From contig NZ_JARZAG010000012.1 of assembly GCF_029892155.1 (NCBI RefSeq), positions 124,001 to 188,000 on the forward strand: 64,000 bases of DNA. Reading direction: 5' to 3'. The position numbers and the translations under genes were made by a program. Source of the stretch: Kitasatospora sp. GAS204B. Lineage in GTDB: Bacteria > Actinomycetota > Actinomycetes > Streptomycetales > Streptomycetaceae. The notes beneath the pieces are model-generated. The model was not told the origin of the DNA. It worked only from the letters and a program-made list of their open reading frames with translations, and made no database searches. Shown in pieces: positions 26,263 to 35,193 of the stretch (position 1 is its first letter; every line of letters begins with the position of its first letter).

Positions 26263-26731
26263 GCCACCGCCACCCCGACCGGTCGTCCCCTTACAGGCGT
26301 ACGCCCACGGGCGGACCAGCCGGACCACACGGAGGCGGTGAACCGATGGCCGTCCGGCGTGATGGCCTGGTTGGAGACCAGCGTCGAACCACCGGGTGCG
26401 GGCGGTGCTCGGCTACCTGAACCGCCGACCGGGATGACCCGGCCACGGCCGACCTCCCCGGCGCGAGCCGGCCGAACTGATCTGCCGTCAGGGCCCGTTC
26501 GTGGCACACCGCGCGCTTCCCGATCGAGGCGCGCAAGCCGGAGCGCGGCGCCGGCGACCGCCCTCGGGCCCACCCCGAGCCCGCGAACACCCCCGGCGGA
26601 TCTCGGCGAACCGGCCCCAGCAGGCGCACCACGCACTAGACTGACGCACAGTCACACTGTCGTCGCAGCCCGCGAGTAGCGCCGGAGCGCCACGGGGCGC
26701 GGGCCACCTGCACCGAGCGAGGTGAGCCGTC
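26263..26731. other. Gene-free interval between divergent genes
   Basis: About 470 bp without a credible gene. Open frames here lack ribosome sites and typical codon use. A short inverted repeat ACAGT-CAC-ACTGT occurs at about 26647-26659. A Shine-Dalgarno-like AGGTGAG (26720-26726) belongs to the next gene. Nothing else is recognised. Confidence 0.5.
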
Positions 26732-29221
26732 ATCACCGAGTCACCCCACGCCGAACTGACCGCCTGGTTGCGCGGCCTCGACGAGGACCGGCTCTACCGC
26801 CTGCTCCGGGCCAGGCCGGACGCCGCGGGCGTGCCCGAGCCCGCGCTGCCGGCCGAGCTGGCCGAGCGGCTGGCCCGCCCCGGCGCGGTCACCGCGGTGC
26901 TGCGCCGCCTGCCGCTGCCCTGCCTGCAGACCGCCGAGGCGCTGGTCGCCCTCGGCCCGCCGGCCGACCGGGCCGAGCTGGCCCGGCTGCTCGACGCCCT
27001 GGACGGCGAGCGGGCCGCCGGACTGGACACCGCGCTGCAGGCACTGGCCGGCCAGGCCCTGGTCTGGCCGGACCCGCGCGGCCGGCTGACCTGCGTGCCG
27101 GCGCTGCGCCAGGTCTGGCCCCACGCGCTCGGCCTGGACGCCCCGCTGAGCGAGCTGCTGGCCGACACCACCTCCGAGGAACTGCGCGCCGTGCTGGCCC
27201 TGCTGCGGCTGCGGGTGCCGGTGACCAAGCAGCAACGCCTGGACACCCTCGCCGAGCACTTCGCCGACCCCGCCTGGCTGGCCACCGTGGTGGCCGGTGC
27301 CCCGCCGGGGATCGCCGGGCTGCTGGAGGAGAGCGCGCGGTCCACCGTGACCCGGCAGGCGCTGGTGGCCTCCGCCTCCGGCGAGGCGGGTCGGGCCGCG
27401 CGCTGGGCGCGCGAGCGCGGGCTGCTGGTCCGGGCCCACCACGGGTACGGGCCGACCCGGATGCCCGCCGAGGTGACGCTGGCGCTGCGCGGCCCGGCCT
27501 GGCACGCCCCGTTCGACCCGTGCCCGCCCGAGCCGGACCTGGTCGAGGTCGGCGTGGCGGAGGTGGAGCGGGAGGCGGTCTCGGCCGCGACCGCCTTCGG
27601 TTCCCAGGCCGCCTCGGTGCTCGCCGAGTGCGCGGCCCGCCCACCGGCGCTGTTGAAGACCGGCGGGGTCGGACCGCGCGAGCTGGGCCGGCTCGGGCGG
27701 CAGACCCAGTGCGCCGAGCCGCTGGTGCGGCTGGTCCTGGAGAGTGCCTCCGCGGCCGGGCTGCTGACCGGTGCCGCCGACCCGGAGACGAGCCGGCCGA
27801 CCGGCAAGGGCATCACCCGCCGGGTGGTCGCCCCGAGCAAGCGGCCGTCGCCGGATCCGGAGGCGGGCGGCGGGCAGCTGCGGGTCACCCCGGCGTACGA
27901 CGCGTGGGCCGAGCTGGATCCGGCCCGGCAACTGGTCGAACTGGTACTGGCCTGGTGGGCGCTGCCGTTCACGCCGACCGCGACCCAGGACCGCGACGGC
28001 AAGGCCTGGCCGGCGCTGATCAGCCGTTCGCCGAACCCGAGTTGCCGGCACGCCCGGCGCGGGGTGCTCACCGCGGCCGGTCGGCTGCCGGCCGGGCGGG
28101 GCGCGGCGAGTGCCGCGGGGCTGGGTCGGCTGGCCGCCTGGCACCGCCCGCTGGCCGAGCAACCGGCCCAGGACGGCACGCCGTTCGCCACCGTGCTCCA
28201 GGAGGCCGAGGCGCTCGGCCTGGTGGCGCGCGGGACGCTGTCCCCGCTGGGCGCCGCGCTCGCCGCGCAGTCCGCGGAGCAGCCGACGGCGCTGCTGGAC
28301 CGCGCCGTCGGCCTGCTGCCGGCCGCGACCGCGCAGGCCAGGCTGGGCACCGACCTGACGGCCGTGGTGACCGGCCCGCCGACCGGCCGGCTGGCCGCCC
28401 TGCTGGACGCGGTCGCCGACCGGGAGACCCGCGGCACCGCGTCGGTCTGGCGGTTCACCCCCGCCAGCGTTCGCCGCGCGCTGGACTCGGGGCAGAGCCC
28501 GCAGCGGCTGATCGCCGAGCTGACCGCCGTCCGCGTGGACACCGGCGCGGCGCGCCGACTCCCGCAGCCGCTGGTCTACCTGATCAACGACACCGCCCGC
28601 CGGCACGGTCGGATCCGGGTCACCGCGCCCGGCTGCGTGCTGCACGGCGCCGATCCCGCCCTGCTCACCGAGCTGGCCGCGCACCGCAGACTGGCCGCCC
28701 TGCGGCTGCGGCTGCTGGCTCCGACCGTGCTGGTCAGCGCGGCGGATCCGGAGCAGACGCTGGACGCGCTGCGCGCCGAGGGCTACGCCCCGGTGGCGGA
28801 GGCGGTCGACGGCACGGTCCGGGTCGAGCGCACCGGCGCCGACCGCGCCGAGCGCGTCCCGGCCCAGCGCCGGCCACCGGCCCGACCCGCCCGGACCCCG
28901 CCGTCCGCGGCCGACCTGCGCGCGCTCGCCGGCCGGCTGCTGGCGGCGACCGACGCTCCGGACCCGGACGAGCCCGCGGTGGACTCGCGGACCGAGCAGG
29001 CGCTGGCCGACCGCGCCCTGCTGCTGACGCCCTCGGCGATCCGCCGGCTGGCCCGCGCACTGCAGGCCGACCGGTCGGTCACCATCACCTACCTGACCGT
29101 GGACGGTGACCGGACCGTGCGCACGCTCAGCGGCCTGGAGTTCGACCCGCCGTTCCTCTACGCCGCCGACGGACGGGAGGAGTACGCCCTGGCCCGGATC
29201 CAGGACGTCCAGCCGGCCTGA
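26732..29221 (+). CDS. Helicase-associated (XPB/Ssl2 N-terminal-like) protein with WYL-like end
   Basis: A protein of about 829 residues, recognised as the actinobacterial family related to the XPB/Ssl2 helicase N-terminal domain. It has repeated winged-helix-like units, a central region (GQLRVTPAYDAWAEL), and an RRHGRIRVTAPG segment. The C-terminal 45 residues resemble a WYL-type nucleotide-sensing fold (VTITYLTVDGDRTVRTLSG). No helicase motor motifs are present. The start is uncertain. Similarity in character (TESPHAELTAWLRGLDEDRL) and a Shine-Dalgarno AGGTGAG point to codon ATC at 26732, while the first ordinary start codons in frame are CTG 26756 and TTG 26768. Its partner is probably the XPB-like helicase encoded elsewhere. 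A role in DNA repair is inferred. Confidence 0.8.
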   Translation: MTESPHAELTAWLRGLDEDRLYRLLRARPDAAGVPEPALPAELAERLARPGAVTAVLRRLPLPCLQTAEALVALGPPADRAELARLLDALDGERAAGLDTALQALAGQALVWPDPRGRLTCVPALRQVWPHALGLDAPLSELLADTTSEELRAVLALLRLRVPVTKQQRLDTLAEHFADPAWLATVVAGAPPGIAGLLEESARSTVTRQALVASASGEAGRAARWARERGLLVRAHHGYGPTRMPAEVTLALRGPAWHAPFDPCPPEPDLVEVGVAEVEREAVSAATAFGSQAASVLAECAARPPALLKTGGVGPRELGRLGRQTQCAEPLVRLVLESASAAGLLTGAADPETSRPTGKGITRRVVAPSKRPSPDPEAGGGQLRVTPAYDAWAELDPARQLVELVLAWWALPFTPTATQDRDGKAWPALISRSPNPSCRHARRGVLTAAGRLPAGRGAASAAGLGRLAAWHRPLAEQPAQDGTPFATVLQEAEALGLVARGTLSPLGAALAAQSAEQPTALLDRAVGLLPAATAQARLGTDLTAVVTGPPTGRLAALLDAVADRETRGTASVWRFTPASVRRALDSGQSPQRLIAELTAVRVDTGAARRLPQPLVYLINDTARRHGRIRVTAPGCVLHGADPALLTELAAHRRLAALRLRLLAPTVLVSAADPEQTLDALRAEGYAPVAEAVDGTVRVERTGADRAERVPAQRRPPARPARTPPSAADLRALAGRLLAATDAPDPDEPAVDSRTEQALADRALLLTPSAIRRLARALQADRSVTITYLTVDGDRTVRTLSGLEFDPPFLYAADGREEYALARIQDVQPA

Positions 29222-29228
29222 CCGGGCG

Positions 29229-30635
29229 TCAGGCGCGCCGGCCCACCGCGCGCCGCCGGACCTCCACCACCCGGGCCGCCACCAGCACCACGGCGGCGGC
29301 CACCAACGAGAGGACCATCTGGATCCGCCCGTCGTGCGTGGTGAACATGTAGCCGACCACGAAGACGATCAGCCCGATCGTCGCCCAGGTCAGGTACGGG
29401 AAGAGCCACATCCGCACGGTCAGCCGCTCCGGCGCCTCGCGCTCGATGATCCCGCGCATCCGCAGCTGGGTGCAGCAGATCACCAGCCAGACGAAGAGCG
29501 CCACCGCGCCCGAGGAGTTCAGCAGGAACTGGAAGACGGTGTTCGGCGAGGTGTAGTTGAAGAAGACCGCGACGAAGCCGAAGACCACCGAGGCGAGGAT
29601 CGCGGTGCGCGGCACCCCGCGCTCGGTCACCTTGGCGAAGGCGGCCGGCGCGTCACCGCGCTGCCCGAGCGAGAAGGCCATCCGGGAGGCGGTGTACATC
29701 CCGGAGTTGAGGCAGGAGAGCACGGCGGTGAGCACGATCACGTTCATCACCTGGCCCGCCCCGGGGATCCCGACGTGCTCCAGCACCGCGACGTACGGGC
29801 TGCCCAGGACCTTGGCCGAGTTCCACGGCAGCAGGGTGACCACGATGGCGATCGAGCCGAGGTAGAAGACGCCGATCCGCCAGATCACGCTGTTGGTCGC
29901 CTTGCTGACCGCCCGCTGCGGGTCGGCCGACTCGCCCGCCGCCAAGGTGACGATCTCGCTGCCCATGAAGGCGAAGACCACCGTCAGCATGCCGGTGAAG
30001 ACCGCGCCGACGCCGTGCGGCAGGAAACCGCCGTGCCCGAACAGATTGCTGGTGCCGACCGCGTGGGTGCTCGGCAGCAGGCCGAAGACGGCGAGCAGTC
30101 CGATCACGATGAACGCGACGATCGCGACCACCTTGATCCCGGCGAACCAGAATTCGAACTCGCCGTAGGAGGCCACCGAGAAGAGGTTGGTCGCGGTCAG
30201 CACCGCCATCACCAGCAGGGCGAACGCCCACTGCGGCACCGACGGCAGCCACCCGTTGAGGATCTTCGCACCCGCGGTGGCCTCCACGGCCAGCACGACG
30301 ACCCAGAAGAACCAGTACAGCCACCCGATCGTGAAGCCCGCCCAGCGCCCGAGCGCCTTGTCCGCGTAGGCCGAGAACGAGCCGCTCTGCGGGTCGGCGG
30401 CGGCCATCTCGCCCAGCATCCGCATCACCATCACCACCAGCACGCCGGCCAGCGCGTAGGACAGCAGGATGCCCGGGCCGGTGGCCGCGATACCCGCTCC
30501 GGAGCCGACGAACAGGCCGGCCCCGATCACGCCGCCGATCGCGATCATGGACAGGTGACGGTTCTTCAGGCCGGCCTGGAGCTGACCGCCGGCTTCCCGT
30601 TGCGGGGTCGAGGGCTTGGTCGTTTCCGTACTCAT
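29229..30635 (-). CDS. APC-family amino acid permease (GABA permease-like)
   Basis: A 468-residue membrane protein with twelve predicted helices and APC-family motifs: the first-helix GVIGAGLFVGSG, MRMLGEMAAADPQSGSFS in helix 2-3, and FAFMGSEIVTLAAGES. These match the GabP/LysP group that takes up amino acids with protons. It starts at ATG 30635 after an AGGAGAGG site. It stands alone between the helicase-like gene and an AT-richer promoter region. The exact amino acid cannot be told. Confidence 0.9.
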   Translation of the reverse strand: MSTETTKPSTPQREAGGQLQAGLKNRHLSMIAIGGVIGAGLFVGSGAGIAATGPGILLSYALAGVLVVMVMRMLGEMAAADPQSGSFSAYADKALGRWAGFTIGWLYWFFWVVVLAVEATAGAKILNGWLPSVPQWAFALLVMAVLTATNLFSVASYGEFEFWFAGIKVVAIVAFIVIGLLAVFGLLPSTHAVGTSNLFGHGGFLPHGVGAVFTGMLTVVFAFMGSEIVTLAAGESADPQRAVSKATNSVIWRIGVFYLGSIAIVVTLLPWNSAKVLGSPYVAVLEHVGIPGAGQVMNVIVLTAVLSCLNSGMYTASRMAFSLGQRGDAPAAFAKVTERGVPRTAILASVVFGFVAVFFNYTSPNTVFQFLLNSSGAVALFVWLVICCTQLRMRGIIEREAPERLTVRMWLFPYLTWATIGLIVFVVGYMFTTHDGRIQMVLSLVAAAVVLVAARVVEVRRRAVGRRA

Positions 30636-30876
30636 GGGTGGTTTCGCTACCTCTCCTGCGCGGTGGGGAGAATCCGCGCAATGCCAGGAAAGGTAACCCG
30701 CGACGGAAATTCTGGTAACCCTCTGCAGCCTTTCTTACCTATTATTTGAGGATGATCTGAGGATTATCGAACCTACTGACCGGTCATCAGAATTCCGGAT
30801 TACCGGCTGGTGCCCGGAGCGAGAGCCCGGCGGCGTGTTGCGCGACTGGCCCGGCCGCACCCTCGACCATGGGTCC
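30636..30876. promoter_or_regulatory. AT-richer divergent promoter region
   Basis: About 240 bp between the permease (leftward) and the HhH-GPD gene (rightward) has clearly lower GC than its surroundings around 30700-30800 (runs such as TTACCTATTATTTGAGGATGA). This is typical for promoters. No operator is assigned. Confidence 0.4.
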
Positions 30877-31464
30877 ATGCCCGTCTCCCTGCATCTCGCC
30901 CAGCAACCCGACGCCGACGAACTGCTCGGCCGCAGCCCCCTGGCCGCCCTGGTGGGCATGCTCCTGGATCAACAAGTGCCGATGGAGTGGGCGTTCACCG
31001 GCCCGCTGACGATCGCCCAACGGCTCGGCACCGACGACCTGGACGCCCGGCGGATCGCCGGGTACGACCCCGACGCGTTCGCCGCCCTGCTCTCCGAGAA
31101 ACCCGCCGTGCACCGCTACCCCGGCTCGATGGCCAAGCGGATCCAGCAGCTCTGCCAGTACCTGGTCGAGCACTACGACGGCGCCGCGGCGGCCGTCTGG
31201 CAGGACGCGGCCGACGGCATGGACCTGCTGGCCCGGCTGAAGGCGTTGCCCGGTTTCGGCGCCCAGAAGTCGCAGATCTTCCTCGCGCTGCTGGGCAAGC
31301 AGTTCGGCGTCCGCCCGCCCGGCTGGCGCGAGGCCGCCGGACCGTACGGGGAGGACGGCAGCCACCGCTCGGTGGCGGACATCACCGGCCCCGAGTCGCT
31401 GGGCCAGGTCCGCGCCTACAAGCAGCAGGCCAAGCAGGAGGCCAAGGCGAAGAAGACGAAGTAG
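30877..31464 (+). CDS. HhH-GPD superfamily base-excision DNA glycosylase
   Basis: A 195-residue protein with the compact helical HhH-GPD fold. The hairpin-helix-hairpin lies around LKALPGFGAQKSQIFLALLG (about residues 118-137), preceded by helices with LVGMLLDQQVPMEWAF. The C-terminus is Lys-rich. No iron-sulfur loop is present. Homologues in Streptomyces are sometimes mislabelled HesB-like. It probably removes a damaged base. The catalytic Asp usual after the HhH motif is not obvious, so activity is uncertain. The start at ATG 30877 fits the homologue-like MPVSLHLAQQ. Confidence 0.82.
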   Translation: MPVSLHLAQQPDADELLGRSPLAALVGMLLDQQVPMEWAFTGPLTIAQRLGTDDLDARRIAGYDPDAFAALLSEKPAVHRYPGSMAKRIQQLCQYLVEHYDGAAAAVWQDAADGMDLLARLKALPGFGAQKSQIFLALLGKQFGVRPPGWREAAGPYGEDGSHRSVADITGPESLGQVRAYKQQAKQEAKAKKTK

Positions 31465-31503
31465 GCCGCCGGGCCGGTGAAGTGTTCCACCGGCCCGGCG
31501 GCC
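31464..31503. terminator. Bidirectional hairpin terminator
   Basis: A perfect 16-bp inverted repeat (31464-31479 with 31488-31503, 8-nt loop) between two convergent genes. It serves both the glycosylase gene and the GH92 gene. Confidence 0.8.
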
Positions 31504-31513
31504 TGATCGGACA

Positions 31514-34276
31514 TCAGCTCGGCAGCGTCCAGCGCTGTCCGGCGCCGCCCTGGCAGTCCCAGATCCGCAGCCCCGTCCCGTTGTCGGTCCGGCCGGCCGG
31601 GACGTCCAGGCAGCGACCGGCCGGCGGGTTGTAGAGCGAGCCGTCCGGGCGCGGCCACCACTGCTGCGCCCCGGTGCCGTTGCAGGTCCACAGCTGGACC
31701 GTGGTGCCGTTGGCGGTGCCGCTGTGGTCGACGTCCAGGCAGTGGCCGAGGGCCCGCACCGTGCCGTCGCCCGCCACCGTCCAGCGCTGCGCGTCGGTCC
31801 CGTTGCAGTCCCCGAGCTGGACCGGCGTGCCGTCCGTGCCGGCGCCTTGGTCGACGTCCAGGCACTTGCCCGCCACGCCGGTCACCGCGCCGGTCACCGG
31901 CTGTGCCGGGCCGACGTCGAAGGAGGGCGGCGCGTCGCGCGGGTCACGGCCCCAGCCGGGGTCGGGGTCGGCGGCCAGTTGGTACTCCAGGCTGCCGCCC
32001 TGAGCGACCAGGTCGGCGCCCACCCAGGGCCGGGTGGAGGCGCGCCCGTCGACGTGCAGCCCGTGCACGTAGCGCACGTCGGCGGAGGCGCCAGGTGCGC
32101 TGATGTCGATCACGGCGCCGTTGCCCCGGGTGATCGTGGCCTGCGGGAAGAGCGGGCTGGCCAGCACCAGTTCGGCCCGGCCGGGGACCTGCGGGTAGAG
32201 GCCGAGCGAGGCCCAGACCGCCCAGGAGGACATCTCGCCCAGGTCGTCGTTGCCCGACTCCCCGTCGGGCCCGTCGCCGAACAACGTGGTCACCGCGCGG
32301 CGCACCACGTCGGCGGCGCGGTCGGGGCGGCCCGCGTAGTCGTACGCCCACGGGGTGTTGAGCGAGGGCTCGTTGCCCAGGTAGGCGTAGGGCGCGCCGG
32401 GGCCGGCGTTGAGCTGCTGGGTGAAGTCGTCCAGCCGCCCCACCACGGCCTGGTCGCCGCCCATCGCGTCGAAGAGCCCGCGGTGGTTGAACGGGACCAT
32501 CCAGGCGTACTGCGCGCCGTCGCCCTCGGCGTAGCCGTCCTGCTGGGTGGGCTTGAAGTCGGGCCAGCTGTGGTCGGCGTTGCGCGGCTGCAGGTAGCCG
32601 CTGTCGATGTTGAACAGGTTGCGCCAGTTCGCCGTGGCGCGCAGCAGGGTGTCGTGGGTGCCCTGGTCGCCGAGGCGGGCGGCGAGTTGCGAGAGCGCGA
32701 AGTCGGCGGCGGCGTACTCCAGGGTGCCGGAGACGGTGCCCCACTCGCCCGAGGTGCCCACTGGCAGGTAGCCCTGGGTCTCTTCGGCCGCGTGTCCCGG
32801 GCGTTCCCGGCCGTCCTGGCGGCCGGCCAGTGCCTGCCTGAGCAGCCCGGCCGCATCGAAGTCGGTGCCGCCGAACGCGTGCACGGTGGCGGCGATCATC
32901 GGCATCGGGTCGCCGATCATCACCCCGGTGCCACCGTTGGCCAGCGTCCAGCGGTCGAAGTAGCCGCCCTGGACGCCCTGGTTCAGCACCGACTGGGCGA
33001 TGTCCGCCGCCTCCCGGGGAGCCAGCAGGCTGATCAGCTGGATCTCGGACCGGTAGATGTCCCAGCCGGAGAAGTCGGCGTACTGGACTTTTCCGGGCTC
33101 GGTGCGGTGCACCCTCTCGTCGAAGCCCGGGTACTGGCCGTCCACATCGCTGAGCACGCTCGGGTGCAGCAGCGAGTGGTAGAGCGCGGTGTAGAAGGTG
33201 CGCAGTTGGGTGCCGGTGCCGCCGGCCACCGCGATCCGGCCCAGCAGGTCGTTCCAGGTGGCCCGAGCGCTGTCCCGGACCCGGTCGAGGTCGGGTCCGC
33301 CCGGCTGTTCCGCGTCGAGGTTGGCCCGGGCGCCCTCGGCGCTGGTGAAGGAGATGCCGACCCGGGCCGTGACCGGGGCGCCGGAGCTGGTGTCGAAGGA
33401 GACCAGTGCCTGCGCGTCCGAGCCGGTGTCCGGCGCGTCGGGGTGGGTCGGCAGCTGCGGCGCCCGGTGGCCGGCCAGCGCCGCCTGCGCGGCGGCGGTG
33501 CGCGGTGGCTGCGGGGCGATGCCCCGACTGTCGCCGCTGGCGCTGCGGCGGGTGGGGTCGAGGTGGCCGTCCTGCACGATGCCGGCCTGGGTGAACGGGT
33601 GGTCGAAGACGGCGGTGAAGTAGATCCGGTAGTGGTTCTGCGTCCCGCAGAACCCGCCGCCGTCGGTGTAGCCGGAGATGCTGTCGCTGCCGATCGTCAG
33701 CGTGCCGCTGGCGTTGTTGAAGGCCCGGCCCGCGTCCACGGTGAGTGAGGCGGTCTCCCCCGCCGGGTAGCTGAACCGGGCGATGCCGGTGCGCTGGGTG
33801 CTGGAGAGTTCGGTGCGCAGGCCGTTGTCGAAGGTGACCGCGTACCCGCCGGGGACCGCCGACTCCTGGGCGTGCGAGAAGGACTCGTGGCCCACCGGGG
33901 TGTCGCCGAGCATCGGCAGGAACGGGATGTTCCCGTAGTCGCCGCAGCCCGCACCCGAGATGTGGGTCAGGCTGAAGCCGCGGATCCGCTGGTCGTCGTA
34001 GAAGTAACCGCCGTGCTGATAGGTGACGGTGTCGGGGCTCCACTGCACCATCCCGAACGGCACCGTGGCGCCGGGGAAGGTGTTGCCCGCGCCGCCGCCG
34101 TTGCCGAAGTCGGGTGCGGCCTGCTTGGTGCCGACGAACGGGTTGACGTACTGCGCGGGATCGCTGACCGTGACGCGGTGCTTGGCGGTCGCGGCCGTGG
34201 CGACTGCTGGGGCGCTGCTCACGCCGGTCAGCAGGGTCAGGGCCAGCGCCGCGGTGATCATCTGACGGACGCTCAT
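31514..34276 (-). CDS. Secreted GH92 alpha-1,2-mannosidase with C-terminal ricin-type lectin domain
   Basis: A 920-residue exported enzyme. Residues 1-32 are a signal peptide (MSVRQMITAALAL, ending near ATA). The GH92 N-terminal beta-sandwich follows (YVNPFVGT, GGGAGNTFPGATVPFGMVQWSPDT) and then the (alpha/alpha) barrel. Conserved catalytic-region motifs include DFSGWDIYRSE, GYLPVGTSGEWGTVSGTLEY and NDDLGEMSSWAVWASLGLYP, in which the Glu is the likely acid. Residues about 785-920 are a ricin-B beta-trefoil with three KCLDV/HCLDV/RCLDV and QRW/QQW repeats. GH92 enzymes are Ca2+-dependent inverting exo-mannosidases acting on mannans or N-glycans. A three-codon mini-frame overlaps the start (34273-34284). 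It is a single gene. Confidence 0.92.
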   Translation of the reverse strand: MSVRQMITAALALTLLTGVSSAPAVATAATAKHRVTVSDPAQYVNPFVGTKQAAPDFGNGGGAGNTFPGATVPFGMVQWSPDTVTYQHGGYFYDDQRIRGFSLTHISGAGCGDYGNIPFLPMLGDTPVGHESFSHAQESAVPGGYAVTFDNGLRTELSSTQRTGIARFSYPAGETASLTVDAGRAFNNASGTLTIGSDSISGYTDGGGFCGTQNHYRIYFTAVFDHPFTQAGIVQDGHLDPTRRSASGDSRGIAPQPPRTAAAQAALAGHRAPQLPTHPDAPDTGSDAQALVSFDTSSGAPVTARVGISFTSAEGARANLDAEQPGGPDLDRVRDSARATWNDLLGRIAVAGGTGTQLRTFYTALYHSLLHPSVLSDVDGQYPGFDERVHRTEPGKVQYADFSGWDIYRSEIQLISLLAPREAADIAQSVLNQGVQGGYFDRWTLANGGTGVMIGDPMPMIAATVHAFGGTDFDAAGLLRQALAGRQDGRERPGHAAEETQGYLPVGTSGEWGTVSGTLEYAAADFALSQLAARLGDQGTHDTLLRATANWRNLFNIDSGYLQPRNADHSWPDFKPTQQDGYAEGDGAQYAWMVPFNHRGLFDAMGGDQAVVGRLDDFTQQLNAGPGAPYAYLGNEPSLNTPWAYDYAGRPDRAADVVRRAVTTLFGDGPDGESGNDDLGEMSSWAVWASLGLYPQVPGRAELVLASPLFPQATITRGNGAVIDISAPGASADVRYVHGLHVDGRASTRPWVGADLVAQGGSLEYQLAADPDPGWGRDPRDAPPSFDVGPAQPVTGAVTGVAGKCLDVDQGAGTDGTPVQLGDCNGTDAQRWTVAGDGTVRALGHCLDVDHSGTANGTTVQLWTCNGTGAQQWWPRPDGSLYNPPAGRCLDVPAGRTDNGTGLRIWDCQGGAGQRWTLPS

Positions 34277-34384
34277 CTGATCATCGTGGGGCTCACTCCG
34301 AGCCACGACGGTCGCGACAGACCCGGTGTCCCCCCAACGGCTTACCATCGGAAGCCAGCAGACCTTCGGCCGGGGGAGCGGGAC

Positions 34385-35098
34385 ATGACGGAGCACGATC
34401 GACCTGGCACCGAGAGCCTGCTGATCGCGGAGGCCCGCAGGGCCTTCTTCGTCATCTTCGGCTTCCTCTGCGCACTCTGGTTGATCCAGCTCGGGAACTG
34501 GGCGGACGGCGAGGCGCTGGTCCGCGACTACGGGATCCGCCCGCACGACCTGACCCGGCTGCCGGACTTCTTCACCGCACCGCTGCTGCACGTCAGCTGG
34601 GAGCACCTGCAGAGCAACTCGGGCCCGCTGTTCATCTTCGGCTTCCTGGCGGCCTACCGCGGGGTACGGAAGTTCCTGCTGCTGACCCTGCTGATCACCG
34701 TCACCAGCGGCCTGGCGGTCTGGATCTTCGGGCCGGGCGACGCGGTCACGGTCGGCGCCAGCGGGCTGGTCTTCGGCTACCTCGGCTACGTGGTGCTGCG
34801 CGGGCTCTTCGACCGCCACCTGATCGACAGCCTGATCGGGCTGGTGATGGCCGCCTCCTTCTCCTACGAGCTCTCCGTGGCCATCCCGGGGGCGCCGAGC
34901 GGGATCAGCTGGCAGGCGCACCTCGGCGGGCTGGTCGGCGGGATCGCGGGCGCCTGGCTGCTGCGCGACCGGGGAGCCAGGCCCGTCCGGGCGGCGAGCG
35001 ACGCGGGCGCGGGCGCCGCCGCGCCGAGCACGAGCACGAGTGCGAGCCCGAGCACGCGCTCCGACCTGCTCAAGGAGTTGGACGACCTCGGCTTCTGA
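34385..35098 (+). CDS. Rhomboid-family intramembrane serine protease
   Basis: A 237-residue membrane protein with six hydrophobic helices. The catalytic Ser126 lies in the GASG motif and the base His179 in QAHLGGLVGG, so the dyad is complete. The HVSWEHLQSNS segment matches the conserved His/Asn of the family. Gly-rich helices and a Ser/Thr-rich C-terminal tail complete it. It would cleave transmembrane segments of unknown proteins in the plasma membrane. The ATG at 34385 has GGGGGAG upstream. Confidence 0.9.
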   Translation: MTEHDRPGTESLLIAEARRAFFVIFGFLCALWLIQLGNWADGEALVRDYGIRPHDLTRLPDFFTAPLLHVSWEHLQSNSGPLFIFGFLAAYRGVRKFLLLTLLITVTSGLAVWIFGPGDAVTVGASGLVFGYLGYVVLRGLFDRHLIDSLIGLVMAASFSYELSVAIPGAPSGISWQAHLGGLVGGIAGAWLLRDRGARPVRAASDAGAGAAAPSTSTSASPSTRSDLLKELDDLGF

Positions 35099-35193
35099 GC
35101 CGCAGCCGACCCCGCCTCTCTCAGGTCTAGACCATCTCTCCGCCGAGCGGCTAGCGTGGGCCTCCCCCGTACCTCCCGTCCCGGAGCCGCGCC

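Noticed and set aside
31724..33748. 674-codon plus-strand frame inside the GH92 gene
   Set aside because: Antisense shadow rich in Val/Gly/Arg with no domain. The minus frame is a complete GH92 enzyme.
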